Shown here piece after piece: positions 35,346 to 47,705 of a stretch of 64,000 nucleotides of DNA. A program made the position numbers and the translations under genes. Source of the DNA: Lateolabrax maculatus (taxonomy: Eukaryota; Chordata; Actinopteri; Acropomatiformes; Lateolabracidae); assembly GCA_031216445.1 (NCBI GenBank), contig CM062210.1, positions 3,342,501 through 3,406,500 of the forward strand. The letters are read 5' to 3'. Below the pieces are notes generated by a model, which was not told the DNA's origin, did not search any database, and saw only the letters and a list, made by a program, of their open reading frames with translations. How positions within the stretch are numbered: the stretch's first letter is position 1; every line of letters starts with the position of its first letter.

Positions 35346-38330
35346 GTAGTTATGCTACATGTACAAATGTTGCCCATGTAAGTGCAACCGAATGTAAATG
35401 TGTGATTTCTGTTTTGGTGCATTTGTCCCAGTCTTTGTAAAACATTCCTATAATTACATTTGAAAACCAGGGCAGCAACAGTCACAGCCTGGATCTTAAT
35501 AACATCCTTCAGAAATCAATTTCAATTTCTCATTCAGCGCGACTGCAACGCATGGATCGATCATGTTAAACTTATATAATTGCCAGAAATACCAGCTGAA
35601 CAGAGCATGTCTCATCACTATCAGCAGCCCCAGTGTGCTCTTAGATCAACTGCACATTTAATATAGTAGCCTACTGTATGTGACTTCAACACATGGAAAG
35701 GGCATAAAGAAAAACAACAATTTCAGCATTTCCAGAGCAACCATAGCTCAAAGAAAGCTCCCATATCTATCTTGTCCCACTGAAGTGAAAATATAATCAC
35801 ACGGTCACTGAGACAGACTGTTATGGCAAACTAATATTTGGTTCTTCAGACTGAACTGAAGTCAGTGGTGCTGGTATATGGCTCGCACAAGTGACACTTT
35901 GCTTTCTATAGTTTGTGACTTGACGAGCGAGTGGAGTGCAATTAGGTGACTAATTGAGAGTCATCATTGACTCAAGGTAACCACAGCATGTTGATTTGTG
36001 GGTAATCATGGACAGTAGCGACATAAGTGATCCAGTAACTTCCCTTCATCAGCCCAATTACACTCACATGCAGGGGCAGATTGCACTATATGAGAAAACG
36101 ACATGGTAATATTTTCTCATTCGTAAACTATGTGCAGACACAAACACACACATCTGATAATATTTGGTGTAGAACATTATTAAAGGACAATGTCTTTTTT
36201 TTAATAAGTGACAAACAAATATAAAAATATACAATTCAAGATTTCAAATGAACGATATGAATGGGTTCAAGATGCTAACACAGATTGGATTATAATTTAA
36301 TTTAAAAAATGTGACAATGGTTAAAATCATACAGCTTCTGAACCTAATTAATGGCATTAATCCTTATACAGGCACACCCATTTTCAGTGTCAGGACATAT
36401 GACATCTGTAATATGATTAGCGAACTACGTACACATCTGTAAGGAGTCAGAAATGAATAATAAAAATATGTTTTCCTATGATGTCTTTCAATAAAATATC
36501 TATCAATAAAGACTTGAAGCATGAACACTTTTCCCTAACTCCACCAGTGCTTTTGTTGCATAAACCCAACCACACATGTGACGAGTGTCACAGCCTTGCA
36601 CTTTGTATAACCTTTGTATAATCAGCCTATACCACCCATCAATGAGTGCATGCAGTACAACAACGTGGCACTTTCTTCACTGAAAAAACAATCCCAGTGA
36701 AAATAATTCCATTTTTCATAAATGTGTAGTATACAAATGGATTTTCTAGAGGGAAAAAATAAAATATAGATATAAATATAAATATATATAGATATATAGT
36801 TATATCTTCTTAAAAGTACATCTTCAATTTTTTTTAACTTCAATGACTAATGTCGTCTTGCAGGCGTCCAGATTCAAAACCACAAGGACATACATGCTTT
36901 GTCAGTGATCGCTGTATCCTCGTCTTCCTGTGAAACTAATCACAACTGAAGAGGAGACATTGCTCTTTGAAAGAAAATGTTACATTTTGTGTTGATTTGC
37001 CAAACATGGAATTACTGTGTTCTTTCTAATAGCATCTGTTCCAATTTTCTACACTTCACACAAACTTCAAATAATCACTTACCTATTCCCTCCAACAAAA
37101 ATCCAGTCAAATTATGACTTGAGGCAGAGACATGCAGATGGAGGTGCCAGTGTTTCAATTTAATCACAGTGTTGCTGCAATGGGAGTATGTATTCAGTAG
37201 TATTTAGGTAGCGAATGTGCCCTGAATTTATGTATGGGTGTGATTGAAGTTTTCTATGAGTTATGATTGAAGTTTTGTTTGACTTGAGAAATGTTGAAAA
37301 CCCTTTCAGTACTATAAACCATTGTCACAGACTTTATTAAAGAAGCTGAAATGACTGTTTCAAATACAGGCCACCACATAGCCTCAAACACGCAGTGGAA
37401 AACCTGATGATTTAAGAAGTTCCCTTTCTATGATGCAATTTGGAGAGGAATCTAATAACCCTCTCTATTTCCCCCACTCTCAGTTTATTCTCCTCTTTCT
37501 CACTGAGAAGCAGGGGCTTGGACACCAGTTACCTTGAAATGCACCCAGTCCTCAGTGCAGCAGTGTCTGTTTCTGAATTCAGGCGTCTGATCACCACATA
37601 CTGTCACTGCACTGTCCCCGACTCTGAGTATCCCAGGGATCATTTTAATAGCGGCTATAATGAATCCCTCTGATCACTGGAGATGAAATCCTCTTTCTCT
37701 CCGGCTATTCTTCGATCTTAACTCTGTATTTTACCCGTGTCTCTCCGTACAACATCACATTTTTACATTGGAAAACGTATGTAATGCGGGATGAGACATG
37801 GTGTCACGGAAGTCTGTAGAGCCGAGACAGCTGCTCGCTTCTCACAGCTGTAATTGGTAGACCACTGCAGCACCATTTGACAGATTGTAGCAGATACTTT
37901 CCAAGAGACATTCTGTTGAGATGTACAACTTGGTCCTGGCTGGATGTGACGTGAACACATTTTTACATCACCAAATATAACATCTCTGAAAAGTCTGCGG
38001 TTGGCAGTTCCTTCTTACCAAGCGCTTGAATTCTTTATAACAAAGCAGTGCAAAGGAACAGTCATATTTTTTAGCAGGAAAAGGCAGAAACTTTGCTTCC
38101 TCCGTGTAGACTTTACCCATCTCGGGCCAGCAGCACCAGCAGACGCTGAACCCCAACCAGCTTCTGAGGCCATAACAGTTTTATTCGGCTCCCATTTAAA
38201 GCTTGTTGCAGAAGCTCTTAGCTGGCCTTTTACAAAGAGTACCACCTCTGAATAAAAGAGGGATCTGCCACCTGTACACTTTCTGAGGTGTTATATTTGG
38301 AAATATAAAATCAGTCTTAACACTTTACTC
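35346..38330. other. Long non-coding stretch, no gene seen
   Basis: Unique AT-rich DNA with an AT-rich simple-sequence patch at about 36762-36806 (ATATAGATATAAATATA type). Frames at 37440-37673 (plus), 37763-37960 (minus) and the both-strand frames at 37968-38255 have no recognised domain. Confidence 0.5.
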
Positions 38331-38388
38331 TTAGATGGCCCAGTGGTAAGAACTACTGCTGGTCGTACTTCCCAGTTCAAATGCTACA
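38331..38388 (+). repeat. Possible tRNA-like SINE head, decayed
   Basis: TGGCCCAGTGG at 38336-38346 is an exact A-box consensus (TRGYNNARNNGG type), followed by AGTTCAAATGC at 38374-38384, a degenerate B box. The intervening 'taagaactactgctggtcgt' resembles the 'gtta-gcactg-tgcct' part of common fish tRNA-like repeats. The stems do not form a functional cloverleaf and no recognisable SINE body follows. Compare the minus-strand element at 4.7 kb. Confidence 0.38.
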
Positions 38389-41300
38389 CACAATCCATTC
38401 AAAATATTGGACAAAACTGACATAACAATTTCCAATGTCATTGCATGTTTATTCTCCAGCTGATTTATGTGCCATGCTGCCATTACTGCGGTGGCAGGGT
38501 CGAACACATTTACTATGACAGAAAAAGCAGAGATTTTTTGATTAATCATGGTCAGTAATCATTCCTTTGTATAGGTAGGTAGCCAATGTTAATGTGAGAG
38601 CTGTTTAGTCTAAAAAAACAACTGTGAAATTAGTTTTGACACAGGCCTTGTTATTTTTCTTTTCTTTGACAATAAATGCCTAGTTGTCTATTCAAACTGA
38701 ACTAAATTTAATTAGATTACATTTTTTGTTCAACAGGACCTCCTGAACAAAGGTAAAGATGATTAATAAAGGAAAATCCTTTACATGCATTACTGGGTTA
38801 CTGCACAGGTTAAAAAGTAAGATGCCACCACTGTAATGGTGGTCATAATTCAAAGGTGGCTGAAAAAGACATTCATTTACAATCCAGATTGCTGAAAGAG
38901 CAGTGCTAGGTTTCCTCTTGATTACTTGGTAACAGAAAACAGTTGTCATACTCAATCTTCAAAACAATTCTGACAGGGATAAAGGTATAAAAAAAAAATC
39001 ACAAAATTCTGAGGAGGCAACTTGGGTAAGACATTTCAAATAACCAAATTTCACATCAACAAGGTGGCACACGTTGTAAAAGCTAGAAGAAATGCAGCTT
39101 TCCCTTTACCATCTTTAGACTCCGCACAATTTCAGCACTGCCAAAGTAGACCAAACCTGTGGTAAATGAACTGAAACATACACATTCACTAGCTCAAGCT
39201 GCTGATTGACATGGATAAACATTCCAGATGTTTACTTGCCAACAAAGAATGCATGACATTGTGCCATAGCCAACAAATGGGATGACCTGTCCAATGCATA
39301 AACAATGAATCATGTCCAAACAGCGCGACAGCCGGTAATGAACAGCTGGTTGGAGAAACACCTGTGCGTCTTATTTGATTGCACAATGTCAAACCCCACA
39401 GCTTATCTCGAAATGTAAATATATGTTTGATGTTTTCACATCCTGGAGAAGTTCATTTTCCAAGACAGGAATGCGCCTGGAAAGGACATGGCGACTGGCT
39501 GACTTATCGCTCATTGGATTTGGCAGTCGCTGAGGGTTTGATGTTGAGAACAAGACAAACCCGCCAGCATCCATATTTTTCCGCTGGTTTGTCCAAGCTG
39601 GACCAGAAAACACACGGAGGTTGTAATTATGATCAACCAGCTGGCGTGTTCCTTGATACTGGATGAACTGCAGCATGAGGGCCACAACTCTTCACGTTAC
39701 AAGAATACATGATAACATATGTGTATAATAACATAATACACATGTTTATTGGAAATCCAGATCAGACCAGAAATTAGCTGTTGACTAAATACATTCCAAT
39801 ACACAATAAATCATAACAAAAAATAAAGAAAATGTGAAGTACATGTTAAGTTAAATAATGCAGCTGAAAATGTTGATGTTTATGCTGCCTATGTCTACAA
39901 TGAAACTCTTTAATGCTGAAGCAATTATGTGAATAATGTGAGAAAAACATGAATCAAGCAAACATCTTAGTGTATTTTTAATGGAGGTCATATACAGGGT
40001 ATTAATACAATAAAGCACTGTGTTATTTCCCTCATTATTTTCGGGTTGTTTGGTCATGTAAACACCAGACTTCTAGTAAGCCCATACAACAGGGTTTTTT
40101 ATTTATTTTTTTATTTACAGCCACTAGGCTTATCTCTTTTTATGCACCCTTCAATCCATACAGGTCTGTGGAAATGTTATTGGTTACACGGGAGCAACTG
40201 AGAAGCAAAAGGAGCAATGCAAACACAGCTGGCAGAAGGAATGAAATGCGAGTTGCTGGCTGTAAAGTAAAATGAGGGCAACACCGCGGCAATCCGGAAA
40301 TCGTTCTCATAAGGACTATGATTATTATTACCTGTTATGTACTCTAGTTATAGTTTTATAGCCCTGTACAGAGGTAACCCTGGTAGAAATCCCCACTGCG
40401 TTAATAATGCATCTATTTCATTATAGCTAATTACTTACAAGACCAAAATTAAAAGATGATGTATTACAAATGACCGTTTGCAGGACCCGGTACAAAAATG
40501 TTACATGGAATATAGATGCATTGTGTTTATGTTAATATGGCTCTGACTGTGGCTAATATTGTGCACAGAGACACATTTATAGAGTTAGGGTTGGACTTGG
40601 CTTTTGGAAATTGTGCTGTAAAAGGAAGAAAAAAACACAAATATTGGAAACTTGAAAGAATCGGGACCCTGTTACCACATCATAGTCATAAGATGTAGTA
40701 TTTATGTTGATCCTGATGGTACTAATATTCATATTGTAACATTACAACTAATGTTACTACAGCATCATCTAGAACATTGTTATATTATAATGAGGTACAA
40801 GTATTCTCTAATAAATGCTCTTTTTCCAGTTCAAAACCACACTCACACCAGTATTCACAGAACTCTACATTATTTGTTAACAACACAGTTTTTTTGCTCT
40901 TGTTCATGGATCTTTTTATATTGTGTGGGAGTATAATGAGGTGTTTTCCATAATTATTAATTTGAAAAATTGAAAATTATGTATAAAATATGACAAAATA
41001 ATTAGTATCTTTTTTGTTTCACTGAATAAATAATCTAACAGAGTTGCATTTATCCCCAGAAACTTTGCATTTTGTCTTCATTTCTGTGACTTTGTTGTCC
41101 GTACTCTCAGTAAAACTCAAAGTTGAACTTCCAAAATTGGGAAATAAATGTAAAACATCGCATCCACCATTAAACTTTCCTTGCAGCTCATCTTGGCTTT
41201 TCATGGTCACCGATTTGCTCTGAATCAACAGCCTTTTCTAACTAACTTGACTCCTAAAATCACCTCTGAAGAGAGTGTAGGATGGGGAGAGAGTCACCCG

Positions 41301-42539
41301 CTCAGACCACCAGACAATAAGATTATCCAAAGGCAATTAAACTTGGGGCCTTGTCTTGAGAAGTCTCCATCCAACCCCATCCCTTTTCATCCCTACCTTT
41401 CCTTCCCCTCCTCGGCACCCCATTGTTGTGTGATTAACTCCCAAGCACCAGCGGGGGAGTCTACATTCCCATTAACCAGATCTGTGGTGGGGACAAAACA
41501 TTTACTAATCACCAATCACAACTCGGAGCAAGGCACTCAAGTCTTCGCCAGCTCCATAATGTGAGTGATGTGCCGCCAGCTTCTTCAGAGACTGTGTTCT
41601 CTTTCTGTTAAAGCTGCACTCAACTCTTCATAAGGAGGTGCTCAAATGAATTTTTGCTTCGGTTGCCATGGTGCTCTACCCTACAAACCACAGGTTTATG
41701 CCACGGACATGAAGCGTTCACTTTATCTCCAGAATATGATTTATTCTGAGAGCTAGAGGAATGATAACTACAGCAAGGGCCCGAGATATTTCCATTTGAG
41801 CATGAACATGTCGTTAACGTTTAGTGGTGTACTGGTTATACAACGTAGGTTGTATTTTGTTCCCACATCGGTATTTGCTTTTAAAATGGATGTCTTTATG
41901 TCTTTTTGTTCAATAAGGTTGCAGCACAGTAGCAAGCAAATAACAGAATATAGAGTGGCATATTGTAAGTATACTGTATAATACTGCACATTAAATTTAG
42001 TCGGCAAATGCCTTCGTCAAAAGCCACATACCTTTTACATGTACTGTACATTTCCCAGACTTCCTAATCCTCCGGTAGAAACCTTACATTCAAAACCTGA
42101 TGAAACGAACAGCTCAGAATCAACTAGACTACGAAGACAGACTCATAAATTGGGCCAATAGATCGACTGATATTGGCTAATTGTAGTATTGGCAAATATG
42201 TCGGCCAATAAGCAGAAAGAACTGCCAAAAGTATGTTGGACTTGGAAATAACAGTTCTGTACTTGCATAGTTTGTCTATCAGAGAGCACTGAAGTTTATT
42301 TTAAATATAAAATCATGGTGTACTAAGCGCCTACACCTAAATTTAAAGCTTAAAATGTGAAAGTGGTGTTGGTTCTTTTTAACCACCTCCTGTCCTTCCC
42401 ACCCGACACTGTCCCCTCCGTGCAGTTGGCAATCTCAACTTCTGTGATCACTACATGCGTAAATTCTAGTAACTTATGAGCTCAAGCTGCCGTGACTTGC
42501 ATTATTCTCTGTATAGAGTATTTCAAAACGTGTATTTGT
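38389..42539. other. Long non-coding stretch, possible regulatory blocks
   Basis: No gene. At 39379-39685 both strands are open for 95-98 codons without recognised domains. The block 41240-41560 (127-codon plus frame 41181-41564) has balanced composition and words such as 'agattatccaaaggcaatta'; it could be a conserved non-coding element. At 42140-42225 'gactgatattggctaattgt' and 'tatgtcggccaataagcag' resemble a fish repeat, weakly. Confidence 0.4.
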
Positions 42540-43500
42540 TAATCCAAATAACAGGGTAATGAGAGTTTTAAACTACATCAATTCAGCTCAAGCATTCTTA
42601 ATTATGATGTGTAATGAAAATCGTAATTGATGAATTGACTAGTAGCTCAGTAATGAATCACTTTCCATGCACATTTTATGCCAATTTCATTTTGACTTTG
42701 AATAAACCCTAATTATCTACATTAGTGAAAGTCAATGCCTTAATATTTAATAAATCCTGGATAATCCCATAGCAATCAATTTAGATCAAAATCGCTTTCC
42801 ACCAAAGGTAGAAATGCTAAGCAACTCATCCACTGTACCCTATAATGATGCCTATTTATATGCAGGAGCTTTGTCAAACTGCAGGATGGGTAATTACTTT
42901 ATTTACTTCTAATCATGTCAATGAACCATTGTGCAAGGGTTAGATTGGCTGGGCTCATTATTATTATTATTATTATTTTCTCTTCAGTATCACATTAGGA
43001 ACTTTAGTCTGACAATAGCTCGGTTTGAAGGGATTGACCACTGCACAATGTGACAGCTCTGCATTAGATGCACATTGTCAGGGGATCCTATAACTGACTG
43101 TGACATGATTACTTAAATCGCATTTATCTGTGTGTGCTTGCAGACAATTTTAAATAGTTTTGAATGGATTGGTAAAGTCACATCAGCAGTTTGGCCGTGC
43201 TGTCCAGAAAAAATATGGGAACAAATTAATTGTATGTGTGTTTTGCCTACAACTGCAACAGCAATCCTTGATTAAAATGCAAGAACAATAGCTTCTCTTG
43301 CCTGCCATTCAATGATTTTCTCTTCATCAATATTCATTTAGTTAATGTTTCGTTCAATAATTATTGATCTAAGATGATTTAAGGAAAATCACGTGCATTC
43401 TCCATTGATTGGTTATTGATCGGAAGGTCTTGCCAATATTGCATGAATAAAATCAGACAAGATCTAAAGAAAACTGCAAAAGTTTCTGGGATGATTATTT
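42540..43500. promoter_or_regulatory. Candidate conserved non-coding/enhancer block
   Basis: Two sub-blocks (about 42540-42910 and 43250-43470) are free of recognisable repeats, apart from an (ATT)n run at 42957-42979 between them. They hold many homeodomain- and SOX-like words: 'tcttaattatgatgtgtaat', 'gaaaatcgtaattgatgaat', 'ttcaataattattgatctaa', 'aagaacaatagc'. This word content is typical of vertebrate developmental enhancers but is also favoured by AT-rich DNA. No expression or conservation evidence is available here. Confidence 0.25.
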
Positions 43501-46500
43501 TCCTGATTAATATAAATAATATAAATAACGTGTCCAATTAATTCTTCCAATCCTCTCCAACCCAAAGGGAGCCTTTCATTCACCTTTTGCAGTCTTGCTT
43601 TGCCGAATATTGGACAGAAACAGTGAGAAATCGAGCCTATTCTGAGACTATTTAAAATTTCAGATGTTTAACAAATGCAAAGCCAGTGAGCAAAGTCCTC
43701 ACTGATCTCTCATCCAGCCCACTCCTGCATCAAACGGCACCCACAATGCATTTCTCAACATCACTGAAGGCTTTTTTCCTAAACAGTATGTACATTTTAT
43801 ACATTATTCTGAACTTAATTAGTGTTTTACTATCACTGCTGAAACTGGTGCTGAATCCAGCAGCCGGGGGGGTTAAAGCAGGTATCTTGAAGATCCTCAG
43901 CTGACTAGAATTGTGGACAACTGCATATATTTCCTACTTAAAAAAAATAATTAATTGTGACTGACATGCTGTCATTTAAGAACGAACGAAAAGGAAAGAG
44001 CACTGCATTCCCATTCAAATGGTAATTGAAAAAAATATATATCCTACTTTAAAAAAATCTAAAAGCCAGCAACACATACGAGGGCTTTCATGTGACACAC
44101 ACTGCGGCGTCCTCGTCCGTAAGCCAGCCGTCACTGTCATGTCAGTGATGGATGACAGTTCTGCACACGATGGCTAACTGCACTGAATAGACATGGTTAA
44201 ATCATGTGCCTCTGATTCATTAGGTTTGGTGAAAAGCTCGCCAGCTAACAAAACCCAAAGACAGATTACTCAAAGGAACTAGGACAACATCTCACAAGGC
44301 ACAACTGAGTGTTTCAGGACAAGACTAGGACCAAGATATTTTTAACACTTTTTAGTGCTTTTATTTTGAAGGCAAAGGAATAATACAAAACACACAATTT
44401 CAGAGATATTTGTTTGCCTAGGTGCTTTAGATTTAGATTTCATTTACACACACCCAGACCCCCAAGGGTGGTGGCACCACCCGCTGTCGCTAAGAGATTT
44501 GTGATGCCGATGCAAGCGTCCACTAAGCGCTGTTCAAATGCGTCCGGCCAATCAGGTTGCTCGCATGAACCTGCCTCGTACTCCATTTAATTTACTAAAC
44601 AGAACGTGCTCATCAGCCCGGCGAGCCACACGGCAACCAGAGAGGGTGACAGAAAAAGGTGAAACGTGAAAAATATGTATGCCGGTAATGAAAATGCATG
44701 CTTCTTCAGAAAGCGACCGACTGCTTAACTCCAGATTAGGACAGGCAGCAGACTGGCATATGACTGGTGCACTGGTAGTCTAATGAATGTAATACCAACC
44801 TGAAACCAATTAAGCTTCTCATTGGAATGACTGTCTTCCCTCTGGGGGTCTTTGTGCAGCAATAAGTCCCTAATTGCTAAGGCCTCAGTCTTTTTATCTC
44901 TCTTTTTTATCCCTATATTGCAATGTTAATGTTAATTTGCAGGAATAGCAGTTGATTAATGAGTGACTTTAATCAGGGATGGAAATCACGGGGTGCTCTC
45001 CCAAACCTTGGTGATCACTGAAAATGTTATTTGACATTAAATCAAAAAAAAAAGAAAAAAAGAAAACACATCATAATTATACATGCTTTCTCTTTTGCCG
45101 AGGGATTTTTTTCTGTGAGAAATAAAGGACAACTGAGCTTCCCTTGTAATGGCAAATCAATGAAAATGTTCCCTTTGTGAAATCGGAGTTTAAAAGACAC
45201 AGAAATGATGTATAGCAACTGATATTAAATCCCAGTGGTGTCATTATTTGAGGGTACCTAGATAACCAATGTCTCTGATTCCTGAGCAAGTGGATTGGCT
45301 ATCAGATACAATAAAAGAAGACAGTAGGAAGAGGCAGTTAAGCCCCAGTCTTTGCTTCATGTCATAATCCTTCCGATCTCAAATCCAAAGTGTGATTTCT
45401 CCTCACACTCCCAGAATTTCCTCTCAGAAATTACCATTTACCAATTACACGGTGTCAGGAATGATTCATATCTCTTTAATGAGAAATGACAGTAGATAGA
45501 GGAGAGCCACCTCGGGTTTGATTTCATTCTCAGTGGGGTGGGATGATCTGTTGACAGAACTACCCAGCAGACAGAAACGATGGGAGAGGAAGCCGTCAGC
45601 AGTCTTTCAATCATCTCCTCACCGATACAAAGGGGAGCAAAAAGAGCGCCACGAGAAGGTGGAGAAAAGCTTTCAATCAATTATGCCTAACCTTGCCTGT
45701 GTAGAGCTACTGTAAGGGTACCGCAGAAATAGAGTCACTTAACTTTATTATCAACATTTAATCTGGCTTAGCACGGCAGCCATTGCGTGCCCAGTCATGC
45801 TGGCGGGATTAGTCTCTTTGCCAAGACCTTGCACCGGTTTCCTGCTGTTATCTCAAGTTTTCTCGGCAGTTTTTCCATTACAAGTTTCAGTTTCGGGAGC
45901 TGTTTTCGGTTATTGTTTCATGTGGGGATTGTAAGTGATGCTGGCTAACATGGCTGCTGCTGTTACTGTAAGAGCGCTTAAGAACTTGCTTTTTAATGAT
46001 TTTCGTGTGCGATGCACAAACGACGAGTTTGTGTCCTGTCCCTTCAGTTAACATGCAGCTTTGAATAACCATGACCCAACACTAACCACGGGATTTAGTT
46101 CCCCAGCCCTAACCACACATTAACCATAATCTTTCCCTTACCTTATACATGCCGTAGCTGCCTTGCACGGATATTTTAGAGAGTGAGAATGTTTTTAGGA
46201 CGTGTACATTTGTTACCATTATTTTTAGTGCAAAATCAGTAATAAACACTTCTATTTTTTTCATTTTAATAAGCTGCCACAGAATCAAAAAGATTGGTTG
46301 TTTTTGTCTGTTTCATTTTGAAAATAGTGATTTTTTTAAATAAATACTTTAGTGCTGAATTGAAACAATTAGCCAGTAAAGTTAGAGTTAATGTTTCACC
46401 GACCCACTCTTTAGTTTGTGTTTTTTAAATAGTAGTCAGGAATCCAGCTGCTTCACATCAATAACAAACCTTTTTAATTTTTAGTCTTATAATCGACAGT

Positions 46501-47469
46501 AGCGACCAATGCTCTCTTGCTTTGTGATTGAATGCGCTGACATGTTGCATTCACACGGCCAGTGTTTGAAATTCAATACAGCAAACTCTGCTCCCACAGT
46601 TATTTGGTCAGCAGAACGTAAGGTTTCAGGAGCAGGGACTTTTTGTGGGGGCCACGAACTGCCACCAGAGACAAACACTGGAGATGGGTTCCTGCAATCA
46701 AAATTCTGGTGAAGCACACGACCTCCTAAAAAGATTCCTAGGATCCTGGTAAAGGTTCCTGTGGTCAGAAACGGCCTTCTGAAGCCTAATCAGCAAGTTA
46801 GCAATCAAAAGGCACCTGCAGTGTAGGCTGTGTGTAGTGGAGATGGTATTGAGCGTGTTGTTCAATAGAAGGCAACAGAGGGAGTTTAACCCTGATTTAT
46901 CCGGGTAAATTGACCAACAACACATTCTTATGTTCAGCATCAGCCAGAGGTAAGAGCTGCAGGGGAGCAGGTTTATGGACACAGGCATTATCCTCATAAA
47001 AGTGCTTGACACAACAGCAGTGTGCAACTCCACGTGAACAGCTCGTCCGCACGTTGCACTTGTGTGTGTTTGTGGGTAAATTTAAACCAATTCTCCAGAA
47101 CCAGACACCTGCCGTGTGGTCCAGCCTTGACTCTTGATTGCTACAATCAGTTTTTTCTGGGGCTAGACGGACGCACAGCTTGCACACTCACATAAAGTAC
47201 ACTTCCCTCTAGTTCGCCTGTGTAAGGAATACAGAGAAAAAAGGCCAGGTAGGTTTAAAGGCTGGAAGTCCTGGTTTCCACAAATGTCGAGGTTCAAGAT
47301 AAGAAGAGGGTGGGTTCATGTTTGAGCATGACTGTAAATAATTCTCTACAAGCCATGTGGTGATTTCTTTATGTTTGTTGAACATGTTAAGCAATACAGT
47401 ATATGATTACTGATCCTCAATTCTCTTTTTATCTGCAGAGGGAAAAGCAACACAAATTATAATTTAATT
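43501..47469. other. Long non-coding stretch, no gene seen
   Basis: Possible regulatory-type blocks at 44760-44960 and 45480-45720 (balanced composition, no repeats). A moderately GC-rich patch lies at 44455-44660. At 46065-46148 TAACC-type words resemble the repeat suspected at 12.2 kb. Overlapping minus frames at 46698-47033 and 46897-47187 carry no domain that I recognise. Confidence 0.4.
46065..46148. repeat. Possible decayed fish repeat with TAACC words
   Basis: 'aataaccatgacccaacact', 'aaccacgggatttagttccc' and 'ccctaaccacacattaacca' resemble the same class of fish repeat as 12186-12298. Only short irregular words are shared, so the call is weak. Confidence 0.35.
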
Positions 47470-47705
47470 TTTGATTTCCAAAGTGACTTCCTCAAATGTG
47501 TTGTGTTTTCTAGTCCAAAACTCAAAGATTACAATGATTTGAAACTAAGAAAAACAATAAATCCTCCCTTTTGAGAAGTGGAACTACAGAATGATTGGAG
47601 TGTTAGCTCGAAAATAACCAAAGCCATTAACTGATCAAAACAGTTGTAAAATAGTGTCTGTCAATCCACAAATCTATTAATCAACTACTTGATTCAGCTC
47701 TATTT
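47470..47705 (+). repeat. Fish interspersed repeat, family 3, copy A (3' part)
   Basis: Motifs in order: 'cctcaaatgtgttgtgtttt', 'agtccaaaactcaaagatta', 'tgagaagtggaa', then a terminal 'ctattaatcaactacttgat' and 'tcagctcta'. I recognise this as the 3' half of a widespread percomorph repeat that ends in ATTAATCGACTA..GCAGCTCTA. Copy B at 61.9-62.2 kb shares the 'ttaaatgttttgtt' and terminal 'caattcatcgactag' parts. Heavily mutated; no coding capacity. Confidence 0.6.

Noticed and set aside
41181..41564. 127-codon plus-strand frame, Pro/Ser-rich
   Set aside because: No domain or splice context that looks like an exon; kept only as a possible non-coding constrained block.
46060..46150. Interstitial telomeric repeat
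   Set aside because: TAACC words are irregular and separated; no run of TTAGGG/CCCTAA units exists.
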